A DNA stretch of 47,744 nt from Priapulus caudatus (lineage: Eukaryota; Priapulida; Priapulimorpha; Priapulimorphida; Priapulidae), in contig NW_014578291.1 in assembly GCF_000485595.1 (NCBI RefSeq), positions 6,803 through 54,546 of the forward strand, read 5' to 3'. The notes beneath the pieces are model-generated. The model did not search any database. It worked only from the letters and a program-made list of their open reading frames with translations, and was not told where the DNA came from. Positions 46,098-47,744 of this stretch are shown in pieces. The first letter of the stretch is position 1. Every line of letters begins with the position of its first letter. The translations under genes were made by a program, and so were the position numbers.

Positions 46098-47506
46098 AAT
46101 TATAGCTGTTTGGCAGTGCAGTCCAGTTCTGGTGCCGGCTAGGTATTAGGTTGTGCTACCATCTCGTGCGATTTCGCCGCATATCTTGACCAATGGACAG
46201 CGTGTGGCGAGCGTAGGATGCACGCACTTCTCTGGGGGTATCTGAACGCTGATCGTAGTTCGCAACACATCTATGACGCAACATTATGCCGGTGATCACC
46301 TCCTATATAGACACACATATGCACTAACATATGCACTAACATATGCACTAATTCACCTGAAACACCGTGACGTAAACAACAACTAGTAGATCTCCCTGAC
46401 ATTGGAAACACGCATGCCAGTTGACCTCGATCGAGTGGGCTCGTTGTACATTGTGTGTGTGTACAGTCTGTGCGTGTGTATGCCACGTTCTTCCCCGCTA
46501 GCGTGTGTGTGTTGTATAGATATAATATAATGGTCGCTGGCCCTTCGCGTAGCGGTTCAGCGTGTTCGCAAACTCACCTATCTCTATCTGTGATCACTTC
46601 TGGAACCGCAATGCTTTCTTCGCGAGCTGTAATGTGACTTGGTCGCTCACTGTTGTGCATGTTTGCCTGTTCCTGATATTACGATCGCACACCATCAGCT
46701 ACAACGCGCAGTGTACGGCCGCCACCAAACTTTGCTCGCGTGCGCTTCCTATCCGTCCGATTTCGTCGCCCCGCAACATGGATAGCGAGACTATCGACGA
46801 AACTTGGTTGCTAGCAGCGCGTGTATAGCTTTGGCCGCAACACGCGTGTTAGAATCCTGATTGCGTTGCCTAGGCTCGCACACTACGCAACCACAGTACG
46901 CGCCTACTACTGTAAAGGCACATGCCGCACCAACGTTGCTTCGACACTCTACTGGAGTTTGTTATGCAACGACGCCAATATAACCTCGGCCGGTGATCGC
47001 CGGCGCATGCGCAGACGCCGCGTAGTAGATCGCCCGCTAACACGCGTGCTGCCACTGCATTGCACTGCATTGGCACACATTGCAGCTGCGCGGCTGCGAG
47101 CAGCAGCAGGCAGCATGTGACCTCTTGAGGGCTTATCATCCATGCTGCCAGTGTTCGCCGCTACCTGTGTTACGTCATCAATGCTCGGCTTAAGCGTGCA
47201 GCGGCAAATCGCTACAGCAAACACATCGAGGATGCGTGTGGTGGCGTTAGCTGAGCCCACCATCTCGCCGGTTGTAACTAGGGTCGAGTTAACAGGCAGC
47301 AATCAGCGGTGGCTGCGGATAACGACTATTAGTGATGCAACCAACAAGAGTTGGTGTCTGGTGAGACGAAATAGAGCTATGGCAATCAGCAGCGCCGTAA
47401 TTTGCAGGCATTTTTTATGAAGTTTTTCCGAGGACACAAAACTGCTGTTCCGTCTGAGTATACGTAGATGAAAATACCTCTCTTTCTGAGATACGCTTTC
47501 GATTCT
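46098..47506. other. Upstream region of the guanylyl cyclase exon, no other gene recognised
   Basis: Contains the 12 bp triplet at 46315-46350. Opposed ORFs of up to about 117 codons overlap on both strands between 46870 and 47420; I see no domain in any of them. The 5' untranslated exon and promoter of the guanylyl cyclase gene probably lie here. Confidence 0.45.
46315..46350. repeat. Three tandem copies of a 12 bp unit upstream of the exon
   Basis: ACATATGCACTA three times in a row (46315-46326, 46327-46338, 46339-46350), about 220 bp upstream of the guanylyl cyclase ATG. Each unit contains CATATG. A regulatory role is possible from position only. Confidence 0.85.
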
Positions 47507-47744
47507 AGGACAACTACCCCCTGGACAATTACCCACCGGACAATTACCCCCCGGACAATTACCCACCTGGACAATTACCCACCCGGACGGTTACCCACCC
47601 GGACAATCACCCATCAGGACAATTACCCACCAGGACAATTACCCCCCCGGACAATTACCCACCAAGACAATTACCCACTAGGACAATTACCCACCAGGAC
47701 AATTACCCACCAGGACAATTACCCACCAGGACAATTACCCACCA
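47507..47744. repeat. 16 bp minisatellite running off the window
   Basis: About 15 units of GGACAATTACCCACCA with variants (ACCGG, CCCCGG, CCTGG). The right end is cut by the window edge, so total length is unknown. On the minus strand it reads as Gly/Asn/Cys/Pro repeats in part of its length, but the unit is not a multiple of three, so this is not a protein repeat. Confidence 0.95.

Noticed and set aside
46949-47420. Opposed ORFs of 117 and 92 codons near the right end
   Set aside because: They overlap on opposite strands, show no recognisable motif, and neither has a convincing splice or start context; kept only as unassigned.

Overview
This window looks like a repeat-rich, gene-poor stretch of an invertebrate animal nuclear genome. 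Three things support this. There is one convincing coding exon, the start of an animal-type receptor guanylyl cyclase, which ends at a consensus GTAAGT splice donor. There are many eukaryotic DNA transposon remnants (a Helitron with a broken helicase, hAT-like elements, TTAA-flanked MITEs, Tc1/mariner-like TIR elements). Long mini- and microsatellites are abundant. No bacterial-style operons, tRNA or rRNA genes or CRISPR arrays were seen. The sequence does not let me name the phylum.

Layout: (1) Positions 1 to about 17,790 form one giant inverted repeat. The left arm (1-8315) reads as the reverse complement of the right arm (10296-17792), around a roughly 2 kb asymmetric spacer (8316-10295). 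Each arm holds the same nested elements in mirror order: a CAGGG-ended MITE, a TTAA-flanked MITE, a CAGGC-ended MITE, a TCAC/GTGA minisatellite, and GA, CA and CT microsatellites. Most differences between arms are one-base indels, which resembles long-read error, but a polypyrimidine block of about 500 bp is present only on the left. (2) 18149-19832 is a 1.7 kb element with perfect 30 bp terminal inverted repeats and about nine internal GGACGTTAC-like motifs. (3) 20-24.8 kb holds AT-rich hairpin MITEs, an inverted-repeat-bounded minisatellite and a hAT MITE with a perfect 8 bp target duplication. (4) 25291-26614 is a short Helitron with both termini recognisable, carrying a frameshifted, internally deleted, N-terminally truncated Pif1-like helicase on the minus strand. 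(5) 26.6-39 kb is intergenic-looking DNA with further TIR elements, microsatellites and a second copy of the palindrome-spacer repeat (34079 to about 35270). (6) 38430-39015 and 39290-42352 are two minisatellite arrays; the second, with a 31 bp unit, is about 3 kb long and keeps long shadow ORFs open. (7) 42.4-45.6 kb holds hairpin and TIR elements. (8) 45693-46097 (minus) is the receptor guanylyl cyclase exon. (9) The window ends inside a 16 bp minisatellite.

The genes do not form a pathway here. The only apparently functional gene is the guanylyl cyclase fragment; the Helitron helicase is dead. No new defence or biosynthetic system was found. The most unusual things are the giant inverted repeat (real or an assembly/read artefact), the 1.7 kb TIR element with regularly spaced internal motifs, and the orphan first exon.
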